Shown here: positions 27,689-36,614 of the stretch, piece by piece
Layout of the letters: every line of letters starts with the position of its first letter
Numbering within the stretch: position 1 is the first letter of the stretch
Assembly (NCBI RefSeq): GCF_027484545.1
Contig: NZ_JAIXST010000228.1
Location: forward strand, 1-46,486
Direction of reading: 5' to 3'
Length of the DNA: 46,486 nt
DNA from: Runella sp.
GTDB taxonomy: Bacteria > Bacteroidota > Bacteroidia > Cytophagales > Spirosomataceae
The notes under the pieces: model-generated
Database searches by the model: none
The model's input: the letters and a program-made list of their open reading frames with translations, nothing else
Told to the model about the DNA's origin: nothing
Translations under genes and position numbers: made by a program

Positions 27689-29303
27689 GCGCGATTTAGG
27701 GGCGAACAAAATTATCATTTTCAACCCACTGGTTACCAAACAAAAAGCCCGAATTCCTTTGACCATTTTGCAAGTGGCCGCTTCTATCTATGGTAAATTC
27801 GAGTTTGTGTTGGTGGATGGAAACCGTGAAGAAGACGCTTGGCAGACTATCCAAAATTACTTGGATTCGGGTGAATTTAAGTACTTTGCCTGTACTGTAA
27901 TGCCTGGTCCGCAATTGCGGCAGGCAATTCCTTTTACTAAAAAGATAAGAGAAGAATACCCCAATATCATCACCATTTGGGGTGGGTATTTTGCGTCCAA
28001 TCAATACAAAGTTTCGATAGAATCAGGCTATGTAGATTATATTGTGAATGGGATTGGAGATGTTGCTTTTCCAGCGTTGTTGGAAGCATTGGAAGCGGAA
28101 AGCGGGACGGTTATCGTTCAACAGGTCGGAATTACAAATTACGACCAACAAATAAACTCCCTTCCTCTACTTGGAGGAAGGGTCGGGGATAGAGGCTTAC
28201 ATAAAATCAATAACCTGATTTTTAAAGAGAACGGCAAGATTGTTAAAACCCATAAAATCACTGCGATTGACATGGATTTATTACCCAAGTTGCCGTTTGC
28301 AGAGCTTGAAAAGTTTTATCCCGTTCCGTCTTATTTTGGCAAAACCCACCTTGGTAAAAAGACCGCTATGTACCACAGCAGTTTTGGTTGTCCGTTTACC
28401 TGTTCGTTTTGCGGCATTGTTCCCATTTTTGAGGCTCGTTGGAAAGGGGCGTCTGCCGAACGAATTTACGATGACATCAAATATTTGAAGGAAAAGTACG
28501 CCACAGATGCGGTTGAGTTTGCCGACAATAACTTTTTTGTGTCCGAAAAACGAATTCAGGCTTTTTCTGAACTTGTTAAAAACGACTCAATTTCATGGTG
28601 GGGTGAAGCTCGAATCGACACCCTTGATAAATTCTCGGACGATACCCTTGCTCTGATGCGGGCGGCGGGCTGCAAAATGATTTTCTTGGGTGCTGAAACC
28701 GGCAATGAAGATACCCTCAAGGCGATTGACAAAGGCGGTACTCAAAATGCTGGTCAGATGATTCGATTCGCGGAACGTTTACGACGCTTTGACATTATCC
28801 CTGAGTATTCATTTGTGTTGGGTTTTCCTGCCGAAACTCCCGAAAAAGTGATGGCAATGATTGACGAGGACATTGAGTTTATCAAAAAAGTAAAGAAGGC
28901 CAATCCTGATACGGAGATAATCATTTATTTGTACAGCCCCGTTTTGACGGAAGGCAGTGAATTGTTTGAGAAAGTAAAAGCAACGGGTTTTCGTTTTCCC
29001 GAGAAATTGGAAGATTGGCTGGAACAGGAATGGAGAGGGTTTGATTTACGAAAAAATCCCTTGACTCCTTGGCTTACTTCTGCCATGATTGACAAAATTC
29101 AAAACTTTGAGGTGGTCTTAAATGCGCGTTATCCTACTGCACAAGATGTAAAACTGACTCGTTTTCAGCGAAAAGCCATTTCGACACTCGCTGAAGCAAG
29201 GTACAAAACCAATTTTTTTCATTTTCCGTACGAACTCAAATTTTTGCAACGTTTTTGGCTCAAATACCGCCAACCCGAAACGGAAGGTGCCGAAATGATT
29301 TGA
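27681..29303 (+). CDS. B12-binding-type radical SAM protein (3)
   Basis: I chose ATG 27681 (MDKRDLGANKIIIFNPLVTK), overlapping the previous stop by 8 nt; ATG 27657 is possible. About 540 residues. The N-terminal B12-type domain shows FACTVMPGPQLRQAIPFTKK and IITIWGGYFASNQYKVS; DxHxxG is absent. The radical SAM motif is SSFGCPFTCSFCGIVP (first Cys near 236), then AVEFADNNFFVSEKRI, FLGAETGNEDTLKAIDKGG and EYSFVLGFPAETPEKV. The region after WGGYFAS holds an extra stretch, LPLLGGRVGDRGLHK, encoded by a palindromic repeat read in frame. Less AT-rich than the genes at 22,179-26,562. Confidence 0.88.
   Translation: MDKRDLGANKIIIFNPLVTKQKARIPLTILQVAASIYGKFEFVLVDGNREEDAWQTIQNYLDSGEFKYFACTVMPGPQLRQAIPFTKKIREEYPNIITIWGGYFASNQYKVSIESGYVDYIVNGIGDVAFPALLEALEAESGTVIVQQVGITNYDQQINSLPLLGGRVGDRGLHKINNLIFKENGKIVKTHKITAIDMDLLPKLPFAELEKFYPVPSYFGKTHLGKKTAMYHSSFGCPFTCSFCGIVPIFEARWKGASAERIYDDIKYLKEKYATDAVEFADNNFFVSEKRIQAFSELVKNDSISWWGEARIDTLDKFSDDTLALMRAAGCKMIFLGAETGNEDTLKAIDKGGTQNAGQMIRFAERLRRFDIIPEYSFVLGFPAETPEKVMAMIDEDIEFIKKVKKANPDTEIIIYLYSPVLTEGSELFEKVKATGFRFPEKLEDWLEQEWRGFDLRKNPLTPWLTSAMIDKIQNFEVVLNARYPTAQDVKLTRFQRKAISTLAEARYKTNFFHFPYELKFLQRFWLKYRQPETEGAEMI
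28159..28182. repeat. Palindromic repeat inside a radical SAM gene
   Basis: CCCTTCCTC at 28159-28167 pairs perfectly with GAGGAAGGG at 28174-28182, followed by GTCGGGGATAGAGG. This C-run/G-run type is usually intergenic in such genomes. Here it is in frame and adds roughly 13-15 residues to the B12-type radical SAM protein. Confidence 0.65.
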
Positions 29304-30751
29304 TGCAATGGCCCAGAAAACCAACCGCTATGAATAGTCGCCCAAAAGTAGTCCTTTATAATCCTAAAGCTGAATACTATACCATGCCATTGGCGTTGGT
29401 GGCCATAGGTTCTTATTTAGACAGCAGCCGTTTTGAAGTGATTATCATTGATGGACGCTTGGAGAAAGACCCGTTGATCAAGATTCGAGAGGCATTGAGC
29501 CAAAACGCGCTTTGTTTTGCAACCACAGTACTCACGGGAAGTATCATAAAAGATGCCTTAGAAGTGTCGAGAGCAGTTAAAAGCCAATTTCCAGAGGTTC
29601 CTGTTGTTTGGGGAGGGTGGCATGCTTCTTTGTTTCCAACCGAAACGTTGCAAGATGCGAGTGTTGATATTGTGGTACGGGGGCAAGGAGAAATTGTCTT
29701 TGCCGAACTGCTCGAAAGACTCCAAATAAAATCCCCGCTCCAAGGACTGCAAGGGATTTCGTACAAAGAAGAGGGGAAAATCCATGCCAATCCGGAACGA
29801 AGTATGGTTGACATCAACGCGTTTCCTGCCTTTAATTATGACCTGATAGCCGTTGAGAAATACATGCAGTTGAGTGGACGAAAACAACTTGATTATATAT
29901 CATCTCAAGGCTGCCGTTTTAGGTGTACTTTTTGTGCCGACCCTTTTGTGTTCAACAGGGGCTGGTATGGCTATAGCCCCAAACGAATCGGTGACGAAAT
30001 CGAACAGCTTTGGAAAAAATATGGCTTTAATCACGTTCATTTTCAGGACGAAACCTATTTTACCAATAAAAAAAGGGTAGCGGAGGTAGCGCAGGAGTTC
30101 ATCCGCCGCCAATTACCCATCACTTGGTTTGGGACGATGCGTGCTGACCAAGGGTATAGATTAGACGACGAAATTTGGGCGTTGTGTAAAAAATCGGGCT
30201 TGGAACGCGTAATGATTGGGGTAGAAGCAGGCTCGCAGGAAATGCTCGATTGGATGAAAAAAGACATTAAGATTGAACAGGTATTTGACTGTGCCAAGAA
30301 ATGCCTCAAGTATGATATCGGCATCAATTTTAGTGTGATTGTGGGTTTTCCCGACGAAACCGAAGCGAGTATTAACGAGTCGTTGCACGTAGCCAAAGAG
30401 TTGAGAAAAATGAGCGCGAAGTTTCAGGTATCTATTTTTTATTTCAAGCCTTATCCGGGCAATGAAATTGCTGATTTGCTGACCCAAAGAGGGTATGAAT
30501 TTCCCAAAAACTTGGAAGGTTGGGCCGATTTTGACTATGTAGGGGCAATAAACAGCGATTGGATTGCTGATAAAAAAGTGCAGGAAATAGAAGGATTCAA
30601 GTTTTATCAGCAATTGGCATGGTCAAAACCAACACCGCTTAAATATGTAGTTCAAAAAATTGCGCAATGGCGATGCGAATATAAAATGTACCAGTTTCCA
30701 ATCGAAAAAAAATTAATTAACTGGCTAAAACCAAGGGTAGAAATGAGTTAA
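29303..30751 (+). CDS. B12-binding-type radical SAM protein (4)
   Basis: The ATG at 29303 shares its A with the previous stop (TGATG coupling); ATG 29330 (MNSRPKVVLYNPKAEYY) is an alternative. About 480 residues. B12-type domain: YTMPLALVAIGSYLDSSRFEVIIIDGR, VPVVWGGWHASLFPTETL (a near-DxHxxG region with WHAS) and VDIVVRGQGEIVFAELL. Radical SAM motif: SSQGCRFRCTFCADP (first Cys near 204), then NHVHFQDETYFTNKKRV, MIGVEAGSQEMLDWMKKDI and FSVIVGFPDETEASI. It ends 4 nt inside the last codons of the convergent glycosyltransferase gene, so the two operons meet tail to tail. Confidence 0.88.
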   Translation: MQWPRKPTAMNSRPKVVLYNPKAEYYTMPLALVAIGSYLDSSRFEVIIIDGRLEKDPLIKIREALSQNALCFATTVLTGSIIKDALEVSRAVKSQFPEVPVVWGGWHASLFPTETLQDASVDIVVRGQGEIVFAELLERLQIKSPLQGLQGISYKEEGKIHANPERSMVDINAFPAFNYDLIAVEKYMQLSGRKQLDYISSQGCRFRCTFCADPFVFNRGWYGYSPKRIGDEIEQLWKKYGFNHVHFQDETYFTNKKRVAEVAQEFIRRQLPITWFGTMRADQGYRLDDEIWALCKKSGLERVMIGVEAGSQEMLDWMKKDIKIEQVFDCAKKCLKYDIGINFSVIVGFPDETEASINESLHVAKELRKMSAKFQVSIFYFKPYPGNEIADLLTQRGYEFPKNLEGWADFDYVGAINSDWIADKKVQEIEGFKFYQQLAWSKPTPLKYVVQKIAQWRCEYKMYQFPIEKKLINWLKPRVEMS

Positions 30752-31881
30752 TTGCTCGCTGTCAGCAGTGTCCGGTATAAATCTTCATACTTTCGGCTTT
30801 GAGCTGCTAAATCATTTTTCTTACTCCATGCAATTCCTTTGTTTCTTAATGCTTCCTGTTTCTCCCGGTCATTGAGTAAATGAAGAACTTTTTGAGCCAG
30901 CTCTTCTGCATCCCCTACGGCAGCAACGGTAGTGATTTCGTCTTCCAAATCCGCAATAATGCCAACTCTTGTTCCGCACACTAATACTCCGCACGCCAAA
31001 GCCTCATTGACCGCCATGGTTTGCGATTCTGAATAAGAAGTATGCAGTAAAATATGGGCTTGGGCATAAAAAGCCGGTAAATAATAATGAGAAATGCGGG
31101 GTAGAAAGGTGATTTTGTCAGCAAGTCCCAACTCCAAAGCCAGTTTTTGGATTCGGCCATTGAGCGTATCTACTCCAATAATTGTAAGGTGGGCCTTTAC
31201 CTGCTTGGTAATCAGTTGAAAAGCAGCAAGCAGCATAGGTTGATTTTTGACCAAATTCAGGTCAGCAATGTGTAAGAATTTATAGGGCTCGCTCAGTGAT
31301 TTGGGAGTGGGAACAAAGAGAGAAGTGTCAATTCCGAAAGATATGGTATGGTGTTTTTTGGAGTTGGGCAGATTGGTTTGGATTTGATCCGCCGCTGTTT
31401 TGGTAAGAATCACTAATTCATCACAATGATTGAGGGTAAAACCCAGAAAAGGGCGGAGATGTTTATGACTCCAAAGTCCATAGTTAATTTCAGGAATGCT
31501 GAGGTATTCACCGCCCAAGAGGGTAACAAGCGACTTCTTTTTGACAATTTTACTTTGAACAACGGCTAACAAACCCGCAGGAAAGGCCCCAAAACCATGA
31601 ATAACCTGAAATGGACGAAAAAGATGATGCCATAGGATTTTGAAAAATAACCAAAACAGTCGTAACCAGGCATTTTGAAGATGGGTAAATTGAATATCAA
31701 TGACTTGAAAAGGAAGTTTTACTTTATAGGAGTCGGTTTTTACCAAAGAGAAAACAATAAGGTCGAAGGTAGAAGCTAACGATGAAAGTAATTGGGTAAT
31801 GACGGCATCGCCCTCTGAAAAATGACCCGTAGCAATACCTCCGTTGATAATAATGGCGATTCGTTTTTTTGGAGAAGTCAT
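30748..31881 (-). CDS. GT4-family glycosyltransferase (1)
   Basis: A 377-residue GT-B fold protein: N-terminal RIAIIINGGIATGHFSEGD (nucleotide-sugar GT4 start) and C-terminal LHTSYSESQTMAVNEALACGVLVCGTRVG with the EX7E motif, then a typical DLAAQSRKYEDLYRTLL end. It is the last gene of a three-gene minus-strand set and overlaps the end of the radical SAM operon by 4 nt. It probably adds a sugar to the same surface or lipid-linked product. Confidence 0.88.
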   Translation of the reverse strand: MTSPKKRIAIIINGGIATGHFSEGDAVITQLLSSLASTFDLIVFSLVKTDSYKVKLPFQVIDIQFTHLQNAWLRLFWLFFKILWHHLFRPFQVIHGFGAFPAGLLAVVQSKIVKKKSLVTLLGGEYLSIPEINYGLWSHKHLRPFLGFTLNHCDELVILTKTAADQIQTNLPNSKKHHTISFGIDTSLFVPTPKSLSEPYKFLHIADLNLVKNQPMLLAAFQLITKQVKAHLTIIGVDTLNGRIQKLALELGLADKITFLPRISHYYLPAFYAQAHILLHTSYSESQTMAVNEALACGVLVCGTRVGIIADLEDEITTVAAVGDAEELAQKVLHLLNDREKQEALRNKGIAWSKKNDLAAQSRKYEDLYRTLLTASN

Positions 31882-31897
31882 GCCGTAATTGCGTGAA

Positions 31898-33001
31898 CTA
31901 ACTTTTAATTTCTTTTTCTATACCAGAGGCAATTGCCTGAAATGACAAATCTTTGTTGAATTTATCAATTACCTTTTTTATAAAAGACGCTTTGTCAATT
32001 GTAGGAAGTTTCATTAAAACTCTATACAGACCTTCAGCATCTCCTGGTGTGAACAAAAAACCACATTTGCCTTCATCGGTCATTTTTTTGAAGGATGGAA
32101 TATTACTTACAATGGGAATGCACCCGCAGGCCATGGCTTCGCAAAGTGAAAACCCACTGCCTTCTCTGGAAGATCCTAATAGAAAAAAATCGGCGGCACA
32201 ATAATACTTTTCCAGTTCTTTATAAGGTAAACGCCCCAACAAGATAACTTGTTGATGTAAGGAATTGCTTTCAATAAATTCTTTAACTTCATTAATAAGT
32301 TCTGAAGAGTTAAAAACCATGTATAAATAAGAGGTTGGATTTACTTGACTGTATTTTTCAAATGCAGTCAAGATTGTTAGAGGGTCTTTATTCTTGTTTA
32401 AACTACCGCACCATAAAAATAAAGTGTCGCCTTCAAAGTGCAGTTCTTTCTTACTGTCAAATTTATTTCTGTAAGTAAAAAGGGTTGAACCCTCCATTAT
32501 TTCACGTATTTTTTTTTGAGAATCGAATACTTTTCTTTGTATCCAAATAGGAGCTTGTTCAAATGAAACTAAAAAATAAATGTCTATGCATTTTGCGGCA
32601 ATTTTTTGAATAATAAGTTTAGGGTATCGAAATGGAAGCTCTGCGTGATTTTGAACTATTATTTTTGTTTTCTTGCCAACAAATAAACGTAATATAATTA
32701 TTTGCCAGGCAAACATAAAGCTGTGGATAAATATTGCAGTGGGTTTGTGCTTTTTTAGTTTGTAAAATAAACTCAAATGCATATTCCATTTTTTATTTTT
32801 CCCTTTTATGAACTCATATTTTATCCCATCTTTTTCAAATTTCTTATTAATGCCACAATACTTTATGACTTTTTTTTCAATTTCATTATCTATAAAACGC
32901 AAATATGGTAAACTGTGAACTTGTGAATTTATTATTTCTTCCACATCGGTTTCGCCTTCTAAACTATACAGTGTTAAGTCTATAAATTTTAGTTTTTTCA
33001 T
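31898..33001 (-). CDS. GT4-family glycosyltransferase (2)
   Basis: A 367-residue protein. Its C-terminal half has GT4 features: LFLWCGSLNKNKDPLTILTAFEKY, VILLGRLPYKELEKYYCAADFFLLGSS and SREGSGFSLCEAMACGCIPIV with EX7E-type spacing. The N-terminal half (KLKFIDLTLYSLEGETDVE, IIVQNHAELPFRYPK) fits an acceptor-binding Rossmann domain. It is visibly AT-rich. It lies 21 bp downstream of the next minus-strand transferase and 16 bp upstream of the GT4 gene at 30,748, consistent with one transcript. Confidence 0.85.
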   Translation of the reverse strand: MKKLKFIDLTLYSLEGETDVEEIINSQVHSLPYLRFIDNEIEKKVIKYCGINKKFEKDGIKYEFIKGKNKKWNMHLSLFYKLKKHKPTAIFIHSFMFAWQIIILRLFVGKKTKIIVQNHAELPFRYPKLIIQKIAAKCIDIYFLVSFEQAPIWIQRKVFDSQKKIREIMEGSTLFTYRNKFDSKKELHFEGDTLFLWCGSLNKNKDPLTILTAFEKYSQVNPTSYLYMVFNSSELINEVKEFIESNSLHQQVILLGRLPYKELEKYYCAADFFLLGSSREGSGFSLCEAMACGCIPIVSNIPSFKKMTDEGKCGFLFTPGDAEGLYRVLMKLPTIDKASFIKKVIDKFNKDLSFQAIASGIEKEIKS

Positions 33002-33022
33002 CCTTAAAATAATAATTTTATG

Positions 33023-34123
33023 TTATGAGTTCATGCCTAAATAATCAAACAATTCTCGCCAATCTTTGGCAAAAGGATACGTTGGAATAATGGCTTCATT
33101 TTTGTCATATTCCAATCTGTTTTTGATAAACTTATCCAAATTATTAGCCAGTGAATCAGGTGAGTTAGGGTTGAAAAATTTTATTTTGTTGTAGTTTCCT
33201 GCCGTTTCCCTTGCATAAGGAAAATCTATGGCGAAAATAGGCTTTTGGAAAGTCATTCCTTCCGAAATACCCATTCCCCAGGTTTCGGTTTTTGAGGAGA
33301 AAATAACCGCATCCGATTGTTTATAAAACTCAAAAACCTGTTTCCTGCTCAGTTCCCCTACAAATTTAATCTGTTTTATGTGCCCGTACTCTTTGTAAAT
33401 ACTTTGGGCATATTTGTTTTCAGTACCCGAAAAAGTAAAAACCATTTCAAAATTTGAAATATTTTCGGATAGTAAAATTTTAACAGCTTCCGTAATCAGC
33501 TCGAAATTTTTGAAAACACGAGGAATGGAAGGGTAAAAAAAAGTAAAGTGGTTTTTATTAGGTTTAATTTCTTCTTTTAAGTCACCAGTCAAGGCTGTAA
33601 TTTTTGGATAAGCAACGAGTACATTATTTATTTCGAAAAGTTGTTCAAATTCTTCTTTTAGCCACTGTTGCTGAACAATCACAAATTTATTTTTTCGTAT
33701 GTTGATTTGATAAATGTATTTAAAAATAAAGTGGTAAATGGCCAAAACTGGGTCGAATTGTGCGTCTTTTCGGGTGATTTTATAGAATGGAGCTAAATTG
33801 TGACAATAAACGGCTTGGACAGGAGCGATAACTCGCGGAGTGGCATCGGCCAATGATAACCAAATGTCAGGCTTTATGTCCTTTGAGAGTTGGTAAAAAT
33901 ATACATACTCATAATACAATCTCCAATACCAATTGCTGCGTGCTTTCGGGAATTCTAAATACGTAATTCCTTCAATTCCAACCATGGATTTGTTGTAAAC
34001 CAAAGCCGTAATTTCAATAGTATTCCCGTACATATCAATCATTTCCTGTAAGCAATCCTGAACAACGGAAAGTACACCACCACCGAACGAATTGATCGCA
34101 GAAACGACTATTTTTTGCTTCAT
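33023..34123 (-). CDS. GT4-family glycosyltransferase (3)
   Basis: A 366-residue protein from ATG 34123 (MKQKIVVSAINSFGGGVLSVV), chosen because the glycine-rich GT-B start sits right there; an upstream ATG at 34159 would add 12 residues. C-terminal part: IKFVGELSRKQVFEFYKQSDAVIFSS and SKTETWGMGISEGMTFQKPIFAID, with the EX7E-type Glu pair. It heads the three-gene glycosyltransferase set. It shares with its neighbours an AT-rich composition. Confidence 0.85.
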   Translation of the reverse strand: MKQKIVVSAINSFGGGVLSVVQDCLQEMIDMYGNTIEITALVYNKSMVGIEGITYLEFPKARSNWYWRLYYEYVYFYQLSKDIKPDIWLSLADATPRVIAPVQAVYCHNLAPFYKITRKDAQFDPVLAIYHFIFKYIYQINIRKNKFVIVQQQWLKEEFEQLFEINNVLVAYPKITALTGDLKEEIKPNKNHFTFFYPSIPRVFKNFELITEAVKILLSENISNFEMVFTFSGTENKYAQSIYKEYGHIKQIKFVGELSRKQVFEFYKQSDAVIFSSKTETWGMGISEGMTFQKPIFAIDFPYARETAGNYNKIKFFNPNSPDSLANNLDKFIKNRLEYDKNEAIIPTYPFAKDWRELFDYLGMNS

Positions 34124-34515
34124 TATTCCGTACTTAAACTTTTTGCTATGGTTGCTCATTTTGCTTCTGAATCAATTCATGATTTTGAAGCAATAACAGA
34201 GCAGGAACCAGAAATGATAATACGCACTTTTGCTGGTGCCGGTTGCTTGCCGAAAAGTTGAAATAACCGAAAATCTGCCTAAAAATCGGCTTTTTATGTG
34301 AAACGGCTCGTAAATACGTTGAAATTTATAAAAAAACGTGCGGGTAAAAACTAAGTTGCGTCTATGTGGATGGCTATTATTATGGCAGGAAAACTTGAAG
34401 TTTTATCCTGCCATGATAGATCTGTGATAAACCTAAAAGAACCCAGCTGTATTACTCTGGCCCCGCCGCGAGACGCGAGCTACTGCCGGAGCATCAAAAA
34501 GCAGGGTTAAAAATT
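34124..34515. other. Gene-free interval with a hairpin
   Basis: No supportable gene. ATGGCAGGA at 34382-34390 pairs with TCCTGCCAT at 34406-34414 with extra AAACTT/AAGTTT pairing, a likely terminator for the minus-strand SMP-30-like gene. The interval should also hold the promoter of the glycosyltransferase set, but I cannot point to it. Confidence 0.5.
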
Positions 34516-35620
34516 TTACTGATTGAGTTTATATTTTCCGATGTAGGGAACAACGTCACCTCCGATGTACAGATATCCATTGTGTTCTTTCACTGCGCCC
34601 GTTTCAGGTGTGAATGTGCCGGTGGTATCAAAAAGAGCGTTGATTACTTTTCCTTCCTGTGAAATATTCAAAATCATACCAAACAATTCCTGTTTAGGTT
34701 GAAGGAAATTGGGTAAGGCATAGACCACTTTTTTCAGGGTAGGTTTTGGATGGATTTGGTCAAGTGCATCATTTCTTTTGGTAGAAAAACCTAACCAATA
34801 ACTGCCATCCTCCCGTATCGAAATGCCATTGGGAAAGCCCGGAAGATTATCCATAAAAATATCGGTTTTCCCTGTTTGAGGCCCCTTTAACCAGTATCGC
34901 AGTATTCTGTACTTCTCAGTTTCGGTCATCAAAATATAGCTTTCATCTTTACTTAGTACTACACCGTTTCCAAAATAGGTTCCCTCAATTAAAGTTTTCA
35001 CTTCGTGGTTTTTAGGGTCATAGCAATGCAAGCCGCCTGTAGGGCGCATTTCCATTATAATTTTTCGGCCATAATTGATGTTATAGGCTGATTCATGAGA
35101 GGTATTGGAAAAATAGATTTTACCGTCGGTCGCGATATCCAAACCATTGGGAATCAGGAAAGGTCTTCCTTTTTCGTCTTTATTCGCCAATAGTATTGCT
35201 GTTTTGTCGGAGTTGATGCTGATTAGACCGAGTTTATGACTTAGAGCGATCAAGTTTCCTCGGTTATCAAAATGGAGTCCCGCCACCCACGAATTGCTAC
35301 TGAAGAAAACCTCTGCTTTGCCTGAAGTGTCAATTTTTAGAATTCTTCCGTCGCTAAAATCCTTTTCTCCGATGTGTACACCGCAATACATATTTCCTAA
35401 ACTGTCAAAGACAATATCTTCTGGTCCATACCAGCTGTTAAGACCAATTTTTTGGATTGTACTTAGTTTTTCGTTTAGGGTCAATTCACCAGTAAATGTA
35501 GGTTTAACTTTGGGTTGCCATGCTAAAGGATGAATGGTGCAGGCATTGAATAGTAAACCCATTCCTGCTGCCATGATGATTGAAATAGAAGCGAAGAGTA
35601 TTTTTTTTTGATGTTTTCAT
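34516..35620 (-). pseudogene. SMP-30/strictosidine-synthase-like beta-propeller lipoprotein, start frameshifted at a poly-A run
   Basis: The 352-residue ORF (34516-35574) is a six-bladed propeller of the SMP-30/gluconolactonase/strictosidine synthase type: WYGPEDIVFDSLGNMYCGVHIG, PFLIPNGLDIATDGKIYFSNTS, LPGFPNGISIREDGSYWLGF. Its apparent first residues, MAAGMGLLFNAC, are really the end of a lipoprotein signal. Upstream, MKTSKK (ATG at 35620) and ILFASISII lie in two frames joined at a run of nine A (35601-35609 on the complement). Eight or eleven would restore one lipoprotein with lipobox LFNAC. It is either a sequencing error or a phase-variable tract. Substrate unknown. Confidence 0.75.
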
Positions 35621-35702
35621 TCCCTTTAGTTGTTATGTGTGAAGTCACAAAGGTATTTTCGTACCAAAGGAGTCGCATTAACATAGGTTAAGGAATGAGG
35701 AC

Positions 35703-36274
35703 TTATTTTTTTGCCGATTGGCGGCGGATACGGCTTAGCTGAATAGGAGTGATGCCAAGATAAGAAGCCACGTGGTATTGAGGGATGTATTGTTCAATTT
35801 TTGGAAATTCCGCTTGAAATAGCTGGTAGCGTTCAGTTGCGTTTAGCAACACGATTTCGAGTTCTTTTCTTTCTTTTTCCAGAAAGTAGTGTTCTGCCAT
35901 TTTTCTTGCCAGACGCTCAAGGTCGGGAAAATCATCGTAACGACGGGTAATTGCAGCGTACTCGGCAGTCCAAATGATACAATCTGTAAGTGCCTGTTGC
36001 GGAATAAGGTTAGGACTTCCCGTCAGGAGTGAAGTGTAAGCTCCGATACTTGAGGGTGCTACAAAAAATTGCTTATTATATTCCTGACCTTCTTGGTTGG
36101 TAAAATAGGCCCTAACTATGCCTGATTCCAAAAACGCGATTTTATGGGCAGTTTCATTTACATCAATAAAGTGCTTCTGTTTGGGGAGTAAGGTCCTGTG
36201 GAAAAGAGGCTCAATCTCTTTCCAAGTTGCTTCTTTTAAAGGAGAAACGGCGCCAAAAAAGATTTTAATGTCAT
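35703..36274 (-). pseudogene. Crp/Fnr-type transcription regulator, start frameshifted
   Basis: The open frame encodes IFFGAVSPLKEATWKEIEPLF, KQKHFIDVNETAHKIAFLESGIVRAYF (cyclic-nucleotide-binding-type beta roll) and ends with a short HTH, YHVASYLGITPIQLSRIRRQ. This is the compact Crp-like layout common in Bacteroidota, about 190 residues. The frame has no ATG at its proper start; ATG 36274 (MTLKSF) lies in another frame joined at a run of six T (36255-36260 on the complement), so one base is probably missing or extra. Without repair, translation could begin only at an internal Met (36131), lacking 50 residues. It sits divergently from nothing obvious; its targets are unknown. Confidence 0.65.
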
Positions 36275-36614
36275 TTGAATTTGATTTAAGTATTGAGTAA
36301 TTGAGTATTCAGAAAATGTATAATTATTTGTTTATCAATAACTTAACAAACTCAATACTTGGTACTATTTACTTAATACTCCTTAATAACAATGATTGCA
36401 AAATAGAGGCTTCATCGTGAGACTGCAAATAATTTCCTCAAAATTTCAACATTCTTTAAACGGTTTTTAAACTGGGAATTTTGCCCTAATCGAATGAAAA
36501 AGCAAAGACCGAGCGATAGCCAAGATGTACTCTGATTTGAGTATGACTACCGCCCGATTCTGCCAATTACAACCTATTTAAGTTAAGGTTTGAAAGTAAC
36601 GATTAGGGGTTTGT
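36275..36614. other. Gene-free, AT-rich interval
   Basis: No gene, tRNA or clear promoter found. Short degenerate repeats of the type TATTGAGTA / AATACTTGGTA occur at about 36,290-36,395. The interval must hold the promoter of the minus-strand Crp-like gene and the end of the hydroxylase operon. Confidence 0.5.
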
